This document shows positions 1-11,468 of a DNA stretch of 64,000 nucleotides, piece after piece. The stretch is from Aureobasidium sp. EXF-3400. Its lineage: Eukaryota; Ascomycota; Dothideomycetes; Dothideales; Saccotheciaceae. Within the stretch, counting starts at the first letter, position 1; each line of letters starts with the position of its first letter. The notes beneath the pieces are model-generated. The model was given only the letters and a program-made list of their open reading frames with translations, searched no databases and was not told the DNA's origin. The translations under genes were made by a program, and so were the position numbers. The DNA lies in contig SWBL01000109.1 of assembly GCA_024195585.1 (NCBI GenBank), positions 1 through 64,000 of the forward strand, read 5' to 3'.

Positions 1-1583
1 TATTGCGATGCCGGAGCCAAGGCTCTTCTTGGCGGATTGTGTATATAACCATGCCGTGCGCCAGTAGTCTAAAAAATCAAGTTCCTTTGGCAATCACAGT
101 TCAAGTACGCGTTGTTGGTTCGGTGACCTTGGAGGTTGCAGTCTTCGCCGTATTGCCAAGCCAAGCTCGGCGTACGATCTTCCGAGGCCGACGACAATAA
201 CACTCGAGCCCTCCTAGATGCTTCTAATGATATCTGTTCGAGGTGATGCGTGACAAGGCCGTGGTATACCTGAGTGACAAGATGGTGCAAGGTTTTGGCT
301 GTTATTCTAACACTCAACAAGGGAAATATACCGATAGTACTGCTGAGATTTCACTATCTGTTACGCGACTGTTCATTATCAACCATCTAAAACGACCACG
401 CGAGCATCTAGCACTACTAGGACTCCAAAATGCACCAGAATTGGTGTAGGATCATTCCGAGTATGTACAAGAATACCATGCTTCTATATACGTATGAGAA
501 AGAAAGAAATGCAGTGTTGAACATATCGACTAATGGCGGCCAGGGTGATCAGAGTAGCATACGTAAACTCAAAAACCTGCAAGCACAGCTTGGTGGACAA
601 TACTCGGCTGCTTCGGTGCATGACCAATCCGCATGAATATTGGCAGGACCAAATTTTACCAGTACGGTACTGTCTTCTGTAACAGATAGCTGATTTAGGC
701 CGGTGATGGGCGGCGTGGATGTACGAAGAGGCTCTAGGGGGATGATAGGCTAACGAACGGTGAAACGATTGTTCTTGATACGACTCATACGACACAATCG
801 ACTCGACGGTTCTTGAAGCTCGTCATGTCTTTCAAGGTTCAAAGACGCTTTGTAAAACATATGAACAAGCACGAAAAACATAATGGTCGAAAGTGCCTTG
901 TTTACTTTTGTCAACAAATGTTGAGTTTGTACTGAAGCGGGGAAAAACAGTTAGCGTCATCAAGCAGTGGTTTGATCGGGCACGTACAAGGATGAGCGCT
1001 GAGCACGCACGCCTTTCTCGGGTGCTCTTTTGACAACGAATGTTCAGCGGAAGTGATAGAAACGGATGCAACGTTGACCCTTTTACTGCCCCTTATCCTC
1101 GATCAAGCTGTTAAAGACTTGGACTCGACTCTGCAGTATTTCGAGTGGTTCAAGAAGAGCCGCAGGACAAAGCGATTGTTTTAGAACCTTTGTTGATCAA
1201 GCGCGTCAGTCAACAAAACAGCACGTCCGTCGCTGAACAGCGTCTCGAGGTCTGTTTGATCCAGACCCAACAAACCCACCCTTTTCGAGCACTTGTGAGG
1301 AATAAACGTTATCAGCATCGACGACACTCTCCCAAACGAGACAGAGTCAACGACCAAGCAGAAAACCATCGATATTCACTGAGGTCGACGAGATCAGGCC
1401 TGCACTCATCCCCACGCAAATTTGCGGAGGCAAACTCTTGGCCCGCTCTTGAGACGCGATCGCTTCCATCCACCATTGCTTGCTTTTTCCCGTCACTCCG
1501 ACATCACAGACGCGACCCAGCGACGTCTTTGTCAACACAACCTTCTTTCTATTTCTGCAGCACACATCACACGACGCATCACC
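1..1583. other. Intergenic / 5' flank of forkhead gene
   Basis: No gene is supported here. Bases 1-65 read in one frame as a short open tail ending in TAG at 63-65, which could be the last codons of a gene lying to the left of the window, but it is too short to judge. The remainder has only short overlapping frames without domain-like content. Roughly the last 250 bases before 1584 are pyrimidine-rich, as is common in fungal promoters and 5' leaders. Confidence 0.5.
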
Positions 1584-4325
1584 ATGCCGCCGTCAAATCG
1601 GCGCACAAGACCTGCGCGCAAGGCCGCAGAAGTGGCCGCGGCAGCCACGGCTACCGCAGCCGACGTGTCTGACGCCGACACTCCCGAATCCATCGCTACA
1701 CCCTCGCGCACTTCTCGCAAGAGAGCGCGTGCCAACGACGCCCCTACCTCCAATGGCCGCGCAGCTACGCGCAGAAAGGTCACGACTGCCCGCGCCAACG
1801 AACGCGAAGATACCGAAGGCACCGAAGCAAATGAACAATCCGACGCAGAAACAGAACCCTCGACACCCTCCGAGGTCGATGTCATCTCCAAGCTCAAGGT
1901 CTCGGACAAGCAAGTGAACGCGACACACGACTTCTCCAACGACCTACTCGAGGGCAGAGAGCACGTGCCTGGCTACGGTAAAATCGCTGGTCGCAACTGG
2001 ACATACATCATCCAAGGCGTCGAGATCAACATCGGCCGCCCCGAGTCACACGAGAAGGCTGAAACTCTCAACTCTCCTATCATCCAATCTAATGACCCTT
2101 CGGCCAAGTCGAGGATCTCCATCGATCTTGGTCCTGACCGCCAGGTGTCGCGCCTGCACGCCGTCATCTCATACGACAGTGAGCAGGAGAAGTGGTTTAT
2201 CACTGTCAACGGCCGTAATGGCCTCAGAGTTGACACACAGCTCCTCAAGCGTGGCAACCGCGCTGCTTTGCGCTCCGGCTGTGTTATCGACATCAGTGGC
2301 ACCCAGATGGCCTTTATCACCACTGCTCGCCATGAGGACGATGGTCCCGTTTTCGCCGATGCGATTGTACGCCAGACCTACACATCCGAAGAAGAGGACC
2401 ACGAAGCCGATGGCCGCAATGGCAACCCTCCGCCGAACCCGTCATCTCACATGCCCGGTCCTTCTTCATCAGTGCGCCGCCCTGCCCACCCTTCGTCTAG
2501 CTTCCCCGACGGCAGCACTGGCCACCGTGTACATCCTCATTCATACGCAGGTCTGCAATCACAGTCGTTCCCCATACCGGGCACACCAATTCGCAACCAC
2601 GGCATGAACATTCCTACATCGCAGCGTACTCGTCCATCTCCCCTTTCAACCGGAGGCTACTCTCGCGGTGTCATGCTCGAGTCGACCGAATCTATCGACT
2701 ACTCTGCAGACAGCGCCAAAGATCTCAAGCCTCCTCACTCGTATGCCCAGTTGATCGGTATGGCTATTCTGTCTACTGGCGAACAGCAGATGACGCTCAA
2801 CAACATCTACAAATGGATCATGGCAAACTACGCCTTCTACCGCTATAGCACCAGTGGCTGGCAGAACTCGATCCGCCACAACCTCAGTCTCAACAAAGCC
2901 TTTGAGAAGATTGCCCGTCGCACCGACGAGCCTGGCAAGGGTATGAAGTGGATGATCTCGCCTAAGGAACGTGACACTTTCCTCAGCCAGGGCATGAAGG
3001 GCTGCCGAAGACCTAACCCCCTGCCTTCTGGCATGATCGACCCGTCCAGCCCCGCTCAATTGCAACCGCCTTCTTCCGCCCACCAAAAGCTGAATGGCGC
3101 TGTTCACGCTGTGCCTAGTAAGACCGAGAAAAGCGACAGCCCTCCTATGCACACCTATCCATCCTCGTACCCAACCGCAACGGAGGCTTACACTCCTGAT
3201 CGAGGCTCTCGCCGCCCCGTCAAGTTCGACGAGAATGACCCAGAGCTTGTTTACCCTCCTTCGGCCAAGAGTACTCTCAACCACCTAACTGCTGTTGCCA
3301 ATGCTGCCGGGTCTCCGCCTTCGCTTTACATCAACGATGACGGTCGCATTGGACCCCTTGACACACCCTTTCCAGTGCGCAGCAGCCAGAAGCTGGCCCC
3401 TCCTTCAACACTTCAACGTCCTTCGGCATTCATGGAGTTCTCCTCACCCGCTCCATTCTGGAAGTTTGGCTCAACTCCCTTGCGCCCACTTGCAGATATC
3501 AGCCCCTTGAAAGCAACACCATTCTCGTCTTTCAAGCCCTTAGGAATGGGAGCTAACGTGAAGGTTCTCGACGAGGACGACAAGAGTGCCGTTGACAAGA
3601 AGAGCATTCTGGACGAGAAGGACGACGACATGCCTGCTATTCAATCTAGCTCGCCTCCTCGGGCATCAGGTGTTCCCGATCGTATTGATGGCAGCCCAAC
3701 TCGCAGCATTCCAAGGCCTGCAACAAGCCACAGCCGTTCGGCCAAGCTCGAGTTTGACACAGAGGAGCATATCGGCACCAGCATGCCGCCTGAGAGCAAT
3801 GAGAGAACGTCTTTCGAGCGCGAAACTTCGCAGAAGAGAGAACAAAGCATCATGACAAATCCATCGTTCAATGCTCCTCAGCTGCAGCCTCCTCAGCAGC
3901 AACAGTCCGAATCTGAGAAGCAGCAAGAAGTTCAACCAGGCCAACAGGAGCAGATGCAGGGGCAGGGGCAGGCGCAACAGCAGCACGAGCAATCGAGTAT
4001 GCCTGCACCTAACTCCATGCGTCCTCCTATGCAGGCGCTGGGTAACGGCAACAACCAGCAGCAAACAACTGCTCCCAACACTAGCAACATTCTTAACAGT
4101 CACGCTTACGCAACGAACAACATGAACGGGATGCAACAGAACATGGGTTCTCTCCGTTACGGTGCAGATACCGACGATGAAGCCGGTATTGATCTTGCCA
4201 AGTAAGAATTATTTATTTCAAAGTGAGGGACGTCGAACTAACAGGTCTACAGGGGCTTCCAACCTATCGGTACCTTCCACAAGATAGGAGCAGCTAGATT
4301 CGGCATGGGCATGGCAGGTCGTTAG
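1584..4325 (+). CDS. Forkhead transcription factor with FHA domain (Fkh1/Fkh2-like)
   Basis: Predicted nuclear transcription factor of 896 aa. Exons are 1584-4201 and 4253-4325. An FHA phosphopeptide-binding domain lies at about residues 140-243 (conserved IGRP and SRLHAVI blocks). A forkhead winged helix lies at about 382-473 (KPPHSYAQLI start, then the GWQNSIRHNLSLNKAF recognition-helix core). The FHA plus forkhead pair is the hallmark of the yeast Fkh1/Fkh2 type, which controls G2/M genes; that role is inferred. The N terminus is Ala/Arg-rich and basic, and a Gln-rich stretch lies near 770-805. The ATG at 1584 is used because the longer frame upstream opens only with TTG. A 51-nt intron begins two bases into the last codon before an in-frame TAA, so retaining it removes only the last 23 residues or so. 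Confidence 0.93.
4202..4252 (+). other. C-terminal intron of the forkhead gene
   Basis: Donor GTAAGA, branch-like CTAAC at 4238-4242 and acceptor TACAG at 4248-4252. Splicing restores the frame and adds a conserved-looking tail beginning GFQPIGTFHK and ending before TAG at 4323-4325. Reading through gives TAA at 4203-4205. A second possible acceptor (ACAG) lies eight bases upstream. Confidence 0.7.
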
Positions 4326-4995
4326 ATGCAGCCTGAGCTACACAGCTGGCAGCAGCATCCAATGTACCGTGGGGCCAACAGCAGTAAACGTGTCATGAAA
4401 AAGCACACGCAGCTTTGAAGAAGTGATGAGATGCCAACGATGAGACGGAGGTACATAAGTAAAGAATAACGTGTGTACAGGCGTTTGTGGGAGGTTGGGT
4501 GAGTCGAGTTCTGTTTCATGGAAAGCACATGATGGCGTTTTGGTAATTCAAGGACCAGGTTTCTGTTCTGTTGGAGAACAGAGATATAGAAAGAGTAGCT
4601 CTGGAGAGTCAAGCATGACAGATAGGCATGATGTACGAATGTTTTCCCTTTTGATATGACAGGCTCCGGATGCTGATGGCTGGCTGTTGAAAATGACGCG
4701 GCAGAGGGTCCGAATGGTTTGCGCATCTTGCCAAGGAACAAACGGCCCAGCCACTTTTGGATTGGGGGGACGGGCTTGATTACGATATTATACGAAAGCG
4801 AACATTGGGGAGTATCGTTTCCAGTCTTGTCGTTGATCGCATCCCGCGACGTGTCGTGTCTCATACGGCGTTGGGCAGCAATTTCTCTCGACCCTCTTCG
4901 AGAGCGCAGAAAGATCAGTCGAAGCACGCGGCAATCTACACCGCACAACAGGCTTCCACCGATCAACCCGCGACTCACGCCATCTGTCAGCCAAC
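4326..4995. other. Intergenic, forkhead terminator to EFR3 promoter
   Basis: About 670 bases between two genes on the same strand. Nothing beyond a 3' flank and the promoter/leader of the downstream gene can be seen; frames here are short and unlike coding DNA. Confidence 0.6.
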
Positions 4996-7900
4996 ATGAA
5001 CGCGCTCCGCCAGAAATGCCGTCCGAAACATCAGGTTTTGATCCTGAAGTGCTACCCTAAGTTGCCCAAGAACCCGGCAGGCAATGCGGGCGAGGCAAAG
5101 CCGAACGGCAGCGAACTCAGCTACCTCGTCTACTACGCGTCGAGTCGTAGGGCCAAACTCACAAAGGTTGGCAGTTTCCTGGAGAAGCGCACTGCCTCAG
5201 ATGTCTACAAGGGCAGGATAGGAGCAGTCCACGTCACTTTGGGCATCTTGACCGCCTTCCTCAACTCGTCTAGCATCTCCTCGGTCGACACGTTTCCCCT
5301 ATTGGCCCCTCATGTCCTTACCATTCTGCAAGAAGTCCTGGGCCACTCCAACGATACCGGTCTGATTGAAGCATGTCTCCCTGTTTGGGACGCTTTCTGT
5401 CGTGATCAGGATCATGCCACGCTCGCCGCCGACGTCCAATACCGTCAGCAATTCGCCGATGTGGTTAAGAGATGGACAGCATATGCCGACAAGAAGCACA
5501 AGGAGGCTGGTGGATCCAGCGATGCTCTCAAGCTACGCAAGACTGGTCTTGAGGCACTGCGCAGTGTCGCCAAAGCCCAAGCCCTCGCTAGCGAGCCAGG
5601 TCGTCAAATCGCCGTCTTCCTGCCCGCTGTCTTGCGCAACCTCTACTCGCAAGATGCCACATACCTCACCACACTCGACGAGCGAGTGAATGAGCAAAAG
5701 CATGCTCAGCAAGGACTGCGTCCCAGCATGCAGACCATCCGCAGCACAAACACAAAAGAGGAAGGTGACCCGCGTGCTGCAGGAGGCACTGCTCAAGAGG
5801 CTGATCGCTATGCCGAGGAAGAGGCTGGCATGTTGGCTATGCAATGCTTCAAGGCCCTTTTCGACGTCGACAACCGTGCACAAGTCCGCATGGCAACCTT
5901 GAGTATGCTTGAATACATCTCACAACAAAACTCCGCTCATCCCTGGTCCGTTGCTCTGGTCAAGTTGGCATGCGAATTTACACCTGTTCAAGATCGCTTT
6001 GTTGTCTTGTTCACTGCTGTCGATATTCTGATCCGCAGTCCTATCGTTGAGGATGCTCTTCAGCAACAAGTTGTCCTGGCTGTCATTGTCGAGCAGATTC
6101 TTGGCTCCAATATCAATCTGATTGGCTTATCAGTCATGGATATCCTGCTCGGTCTAGTACAGCACGTTCTTCTCATTCTACAGCTTGGCACCACTCAACC
6201 CAACCTGAATGGTACCAACGAAAAGCCAAAATCGCCTGTCATGGAGGTCGTCAAGACTCCTTCTCCTATCAGAGTTGAGCTGCTTACTCACTTGCGTCAA
6301 TGCATTGTCAATCTCGCAAAGCATGTCTACTACACAGATCAAATCTCGGACATGGTGTCGGCCCTTCTCCTCCGCCTGAAGCCCGCCTCTGCTGGCTCCA
6401 ACATGCCTGCTGCTACCGCAAATGCTATCGAGGATCCCGCTGGTGCTTCCAACGAATCTGCCGCTAACAGTGGCTTGAAGGAAAGGCCCAACACCGATGG
6501 CTTCTTCTCCTTTGACACTGCTCGAGAAGTTGCACTTGATTCGGTCAAGCGCATTCTCATTGTTGCGAACAGCAACGACCCTTCGGCCAACGAGTCGACC
6601 AAGAACCAGAATCCTGTTCCCATTGGAGTCTGGGAGGGTACTCAGTGGCTGCTGCGCGATTCGTACCGTCCGGTACGTGTGGCTTATGTAGATGCGTTGT
6701 GCACATGGCTTGACCTTGAAACTCGTGCAACGGACTCGAAGGTTGAGGAAAAGCAAACTTCTGAGAAACAGAGGCGAGACAATGTCAACGGCAACAACAT
6801 GGCCCGCAGAGCTGTTTCTAATGCTTCAGCACGTGGGCGCGGCACTAGGAAGAGTCGCTCCTTCTTCCTGCAACTTCTCCATCTTGCAATCTACGAAGAT
6901 GCTTTGCATCTTGCCGATCGCCCCGAGGCTGATCACGAGTTCTTGCTGTTGCACTACTTGCTTGCATCCATGATTGCTAAACTAGGCATCAATGCTGTTC
7001 GATCTGGTCTTCCCATGATTTTCCGTCTGCAGGAAGACATTCAGACTGTTGAGAATCCCAAGGCCAAAGTTCGACTTGGTAGCTTGGTCCATGGTTACCT
7101 GTGGGCAGTGACTCACAAGTTCAACTTCGAGCATTCCGTTGTCGGCAATGAAGTACAATCTGAGGTTGTTCGTAGACAACAATCTGGAATCTGGGTCCAT
7201 GGTCTTCAGATTCCTGCAGTGTCCCTGGCGAGAATTGCAGAGGTGGCCGCATCCGCTCCTACACAGTTGACAGCGACTACTGTTGAGTCTCAAGCTCTGA
7301 AGCCCTTCGACCACCGCGAACAATTTGTCGAGCGCATTTCCGATACCTACAGCGCAAGCGTTGCTTCACCTCCGGGTACGCCCGGTAGTCCCGGACGCAG
7401 TTTCTCTTTGCCTACCTTGAACATTGCACCCAACGACTTCCTGGCCGCCCCTAGCCGATCCAAGGCTGACCTTCCACAGTCCTGTATCGATGAGCTTTTA
7501 GCAGTCTGGACGAAAGAAGAGCTTCTCGCAACGGTCGCAGCGGCAGCACCCAAGTCGACATCGTTGAGTGGTTCGCGCGCTGGCACTACGTCTGCACACC
7601 CATCTGGCACCAACCTTGTCGCCCTCGGTGACCACCGCCGTCTGCTTGCTACTGCAAACACATTCCCATATCAGAGCCCTCGCAGCACATCCGAGACGTT
7701 CGGTAACGGTGGCACCTCGAGATCTGGTCCTGCAAGAGCTGGTACTAGTCACTCACAAGTCCGCAGTCGACTCGTCAGTCGAAGCCCTGCAGGCCGTCGC
7801 CCCAGTAATAGCACATCTGGCCGTGGCGATGGCGCCAGCAGCGTCACAAACTCGGGAGCCATGCGTATCGAAGAGTTGAAGCGCGTGCTTGCCGGTCAGG

Positions 7901-8346
7901 CGCCGCCTTCATCTGCCATGTCCATGCACCGTGCAGGCGCTGGAGACGACTCGAGCGAAAGCATGATGGATGTCGAAGATGGCGAACTTGAAGACGATGC
8001 TAGCGACTATAGTCCCCCACCTCATCGCCAGGTTACCCAAGATGCTGTTCAAGGTTCAAACAATACAATGCAACCGCCACCTGCACCTGCTCTCAGACTC
8101 AACAGTGGCGAGGTAGTCACCAACGGAACTCTGTCTTCAGCAGCGCCTAATTCCGAACGAGGTCGTCAAGATGGTCTAGTCAACAGACCTGCAAGCCGAA
8201 GAGTCGCCAGCAGAAGCTCTGCCAGAGGCTTTGGCGGCGCCGCCAGTACACACGGCAAGAAAGACCTCAGAGACTTGTTATCTTCCATTGGTACAGAAGA
8301 AGAAGACGTTGCGAGTGGCGAGGGTGTCAGCAGAGCGCCATATTGA
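4996..8346 (+). CDS. EFR3: EFR3-like plasma-membrane scaffold protein
   Basis: Single-exon gene, 1116 aa. The N terminus matches Efr3: a basic, Cys-containing start, then PKHQVLILKCYP, an ELSYLVYYASSRRAKL block and KVGSFLEKR. In yeast and animals Efr3 anchors the phosphatidylinositol 4-kinase Stt4/PI4KIIIalpha complex at the plasma membrane, so this gene should support PI4P synthesis there. The first 750 residues or so are helical, repeat-like and probably armadillo/HEAT. The last 350 are Ser/Gly/Pro-rich and likely disordered, with an acidic patch (about 985-1010) and an acidic stretch near the C terminus, a common layout in filamentous fungi. The ATG at 4996 sits directly before the conserved basic start. 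No intron is needed. Confidence 0.92.
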   Translation: MNALRQKCRPKHQVLILKCYPKLPKNPAGNAGEAKPNGSELSYLVYYASSRRAKLTKVGSFLEKRTASDVYKGRIGAVHVTLGILTAFLNSSSISSVDTFPLLAPHVLTILQEVLGHSNDTGLIEACLPVWDAFCRDQDHATLAADVQYRQQFADVVKRWTAYADKKHKEAGGSSDALKLRKTGLEALRSVAKAQALASEPGRQIAVFLPAVLRNLYSQDATYLTTLDERVNEQKHAQQGLRPSMQTIRSTNTKEEGDPRAAGGTAQEADRYAEEEAGMLAMQCFKALFDVDNRAQVRMATLSMLEYISQQNSAHPWSVALVKLACEFTPVQDRFVVLFTAVDILIRSPIVEDALQQQVVLAVIVEQILGSNINLIGLSVMDILLGLVQHVLLILQLGTTQPNLNGTNEKPKSPVMEVVKTPSPIRVELLTHLRQCIVNLAKHVYYTDQISDMVSALLLRLKPASAGSNMPAATANAIEDPAGASNESAANSGLKERPNTDGFFSFDTAREVALDSVKRILIVANSNDPSANESTKNQNPVPIGVWEGTQWLLRDSYRPVRVAYVDALCTWLDLETRATDSKVEEKQTSEKQRRDNVNGNNMARRAVSNASARGRGTRKSRSFFLQLLHLAIYEDALHLADRPEADHEFLLLHYLLASMIAKLGINAVRSGLPMIFRLQEDIQTVENPKAKVRLGSLVHGYLWAVTHKFNFEHSVVGNEVQSEVVRRQQSGIWVHGLQIPAVSLARIAEVAASAPTQLTATTVESQALKPFDHREQFVERISDTYSASVASPPGTPGSPGRSFSLPTLNIAPNDFLAAPSRSKADLPQSCIDELLAVWTKEELLATVAAAAPKSTSLSGSRAGTTSAHPSGTNLVALGDHRRLLATANTFPYQSPRSTSETFGNGGTSRSGPARAGTSHSQVRSRLVSRSPAGRRPSNSTSGRGDGASSVTNSGAMRIEELKRVLAGQAPPSSAMSMHRAGAGDDSSESMMDVEDGELEDDASDYSPPPHRQVTQDAVQGSNNTMQPPPAPALRLNSGEVVTNGTLSSAAPNSERGRQDGLVNRPASRRVASRSSARGFGGAASTHGKKDLRDLLSSIGTEEEDVASGEGVSRAPY

Positions 8347-9277
8347 TATGTTTGCTGCTGTAATGGAGATTACATAATGGAGAAGAAAAGAAAGGATAAT
8401 GAGACAGTTGTGTTGTTTTTGGATACCCCCTGCCGCACCGACATTGGTTGTTGTGTGTGTGTTTTCTGTGTAGCGAGATCTGAGTTTTGAATAAGTAGAT
8501 AGTGGTTTGTATATTTTACATGGTGTTTTCACTCTTGCCTAGCTGTCTTTCTTAGACGCATCAGTAGAAGAGCGTGCATTGGTGATCAACAATCATCCAG
8601 GTATAAGCATTGCCCAGCATATCGCCGCTATCACCACAAGATCGGACGTCAGCAGAGTCTCTTGAATCACAACATATCCCCACTAATCTATGTAATACAG
8701 CCAGGGGGCTACATAACGACCTTGTCGCCCCTAGCCTGCCGTCAATGGCCTACAGAAGGTTACAAAAAGTGTTCACCCACATTCGATGCATGAAATTGTG
8801 CGATGGCATAGCTCGGGCATGCATGCATGCTCACAATACCAACGACATAACCTACATATACATAGCGTTTGATAAAATCGCACGATCTGCATCGCGCAGG
8901 CCATGTCCCAAAGAGCCTCAACGGGCAGAACTCGTTGAAAGATCTATATCCGTCAAAGCATGTCTTGCCTTGCCTTGCGATTCTGTAAACCTTACAAAAG
9001 TGAAGCATGTGTGTGAGGTCAGCGAACGACGAAAATACGATGGCTTTGCACACGTCGTCGCTTCCTTCACCGAAAGGAAAGTGTATCTGGGATGAGCATT
9101 GCTGGATTGCTTGTACTGTACCCTTGTTTTTGTTGGGCTGAGGTCCACGAGGGGCTCAGGAGATATTGGTGTCTCTCATCGACGAGACAAGCAGGGGACT
9201 CCTGATGTTCTGCAGCATCGTGGCCGAAGAAGCAGCTATAGAGGAGGTTCTCGATTGTGGGGAACCTTGTTGGTGAC

Positions 9278-9437
9278 CTATGGTAGGAAGAGGGGAAGAG
9301 TTAAAGCTACGGCGTTCTGGATCTTCTCGCACATCATGTCCATTGTGTCTTCGTCGAGGTCAATGTCATTTGAACGAATAATATTCTTGATTCCACGATG
9401 GGTAACATTGCACTTTAAGCAAAGACTGACATGTACA
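9278..9437 (-). other. Exon-like segment of an unrecognised gene
   Basis: Read on the minus strand, this segment gives a stop-free stretch with protein-like composition: a CNVTHRGIKNIIRSND block followed by the acidic DIDLDEDTMDMM and CEKIQNA, ending at TAG 9278-9280. An in-frame stop lies just upstream, so it needs a splice acceptor; CAG in ATGTCAG near 9430 is available. A GT just after the NA residues (near 9306) could instead be a donor to a further exon. No ATG-initiated frame is long enough to be noticed as a gene. I do not recognise the product and could not assemble a full model. Confidence 0.3.
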
Positions 9438-9823
9438 TATAGCTATCAAGGCAAGTGAGATATAAATAGCAGAGCAAGAGAGAGCAGAAGTGAGACAGAA
9501 GGTAAGAGAAAGAGCGTTCATGAGGCACAAACAACATAAAACTGAATGTGAAAAGCAAGAGCGCCGAATTAGAGGAAAGTGGAAGTCCCAATTGAGCGCC
9601 AAGCTTGACTGTTGAAGAACGACCAAGAGTTTGACAGATTATGGAAAGAGCGATCGGTAAGCCGGGCTTAACTCTCTCGGCCCTGGAAGGATGATATGAT
9701 TAGATGCGGTATGACAACATGCCTGCCCTTCTTGGCCTAGGAGGATGAGCCATGGTGTCTGACATCTATCTTTGCCGGTAGGTCTCACGTGTTGACCGTA
9801 GCAAAAAGCGTACATTCCACATG

Positions 9824-9973
9824 CTATTCATGATCTTCAACGTCAGCTTTCTTGTCCTGCAGAGGATCTTTGAGCTGGTGAATGTTCTCTTCTCTAGTAT
9901 CTCCAAGAGCTTCGGGATAACAGGTACTGGTCAACACATGTTGAGTCTTCGGATAGCTTCCGAAGCTGAACAT
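9824..9973 (-). CDS. Possible 49-aa ORF or exon, unrecognised
   Basis: An ATG at 9973 opens a 49-codon minus-strand frame ending at TAG 9824-9826. It starts MFSFGSYPKTQ and ends in a charged run (EENIHQLKDP, DKKADVEDHE). The composition is more protein-like than surrounding frames. It may be a free-standing short gene or one exon of a gene that also includes 9278-9437. No domain is recognised. Confidence 0.25.
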   Translation of the reverse strand: MFSFGSYPKTQHVLTSTCYPEALGDTREENIHQLKDPLQDKKADVEDHE

Positions 9974-10673
9974 ATTATTAGGCTATGAAGATCCAATTCA
10001 AACAGGCGTTGAAAAATCTGCACACCACAAGCGACATCGCTAGAGACAAGCCAGCAGACAAGTAGGTGAGAACATCAGACACGAGAGTGGTCGAGGAGAG
10101 GTGTAGTGTTGTACATTTGGTATGACAAGAAGGTACCAATGGAAACACCTGCAGTCTGGTCCCGACATGCAACATTCCCCGACACCCGGCATCAGCTCTT
10201 CCTAGCATTCGAGCTCCATCGATCAGCTGTCGAAGGAGGCGATGCCAGATCGCAGCCTCAGGTACTTCATCGACATGCTACTCCCGCACAGTCTGAACTT
10301 GGTTGATGCCACGGAGTGCCTATTCGACCCACACCCATCAACAACCTCATCGCCAGCAGTGTACTTCGGTGAACTTGATTCAGGGAGGACCAAATGAGAT
10401 GTGAAGTTTTAGAATGTCCAGTTGAGTGTCAGAGCTGCCTTCTCTGTGATATGATCGAAGCATAGCTGTCGGAATGTGGTCAGCTTGACTGCCTGTCAAG
10501 CAATCTGTATCACTCGATGCGCTGCTGTTTACTCAAGACATTGTGCCTTGCGACGACCGAAATATGCGATGGTTGGCTCCAGTGAAACTTTTGTGCCAGA
10601 GTTGAAGAGCTTTGAGCACTGTCATCTTATGATATAAGGCCTAAAGGTTTTGTTCATGGTGAAGTCCGGACCG

Positions 10674-11468
10674 CTAAAACTTCTTCTGGGCTTTGTTTTC
10701 CTTGTCACTGTTGCCTTTCGCGCCTTTTTCTTGACGAGCTTTACATAGTGGGAATTCAGGCGATCTGAAGATAGCGGGCAGCTTTCCTTTGTATGTTTCT
10801 GGCACTACGCGTGGCCAATCGTTGGCAAAACAATGGTTGCACATGTAGCGATCAGAATTCGGCTGCTCTGAGTTTCTTGGTGCCTCTGGTTTTTCCTTCC
10901 ACCATTTTCTTAAGAAGCGATTGCGATTACAGCTGGTGCAGTGATGATCAACCCGGTCTGTATATCTGATTGGCGCGTGTGTCCTCCATGTAGAGCGCTC
11001 TGCCGCCCCTTGAAGAAGAAGTCTATCTAGATAGTTTGCACGTCTGCGACTGAGATCCTCTGCCCAGGCAAGCGAGCGAGCCTCAACATTTTTTCCAGGG
11101 TTCGCCTCGTATTTCGCGCGTTGACGTGCATTGATCTTGGCCCTTATGTCTGGCTGCCTGCTGCTCTTCTTTGAAGCATCGAGTTTATACTGACGAAACA
11201 CAGGATCATTTACGTAGCGCTGTCGAAAACGCTCCCGGACGCGAGCCAGGCGTTGTTCTTCTTCGGCACTCCGGACTGCCGTTTGTCTTAGGCGATTGAG
11301 ACACGAGAACGAGCGTGTTGCTGAATGCCAGGTACAAGGTCGAATAGAGCAAGATGCGATCGAGACAAGAGCAAACTTCGCACTGGTAGGCACTGTTGGC
11401 GCTGAGCGGAAAAGGCGCATCGCTGTTGAACCGATCGACTGGCAGAGTGCAAGCGTGGAGTTGGACAT
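10674..11468 (-). CDS. Unknown protein with C-terminal double CxxC, possibly mitochondrial
   Basis: Single-exon frame, 264 aa, ATG at 11468. The first 70 residues are rich in Ser, Arg, Ala and hydrophobics with almost no acidic residues, like a mitochondrial presequence (inference). A basic helical middle (about 70-160) is rich in Arg and Gln. The C-terminal third has two Cys pairs, CTSC and CNHC, about 35 residues apart, suggesting a zinc-ribbon-like fold. The tail is Lys-rich. I do not recognise a named family. Similar basic proteins with CxxC pairs occur among mitochondrial ribosome and RNA proteins, but nothing here proves that role. Confidence 0.7.
   Translation of the reverse strand: MSNSTLALCQSIGSTAMRLFRSAPTVPTSAKFALVSIASCSIRPCTWHSATRSFSCLNRLRQTAVRSAEEEQRLARVRERFRQRYVNDPVFRQYKLDASKKSSRQPDIRAKINARQRAKYEANPGKNVEARSLAWAEDLSRRRANYLDRLLLQGAAERSTWRTHAPIRYTDRVDHHCTSCNRNRFLRKWWKEKPEAPRNSEQPNSDRYMCNHCFANDWPRVVPETYKGKLPAIFRSPEFPLCKARQEKGAKGNSDKENKAQKKF

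Larger units (their letters stand above)
8347..10673. other. Gene-poor region with exon-like fragments
   Basis: About 2.3 kb without a long convincing gene. Open frames on both strands are short and mostly lack ATG. Two minus-strand segments (9278-9437 and 9824-9973) look like protein and may be exons of an unresolved gene; they are listed separately. A perfect GCATGCATGCATGC palindrome is at 8817-8830. Confidence 0.5.

Noticed and set aside
1422..1583. 54-codon N-terminal extension of the forkhead gene
   Set aside because: It opens with TTG, not ATG, and the residues are unlike coding sequence; the first ATG is 1584.
8610..9095. 161-codon plus-strand frame
   Set aside because: Starts with TTG, has no recognisable domain, and its composition resembles non-coding DNA.
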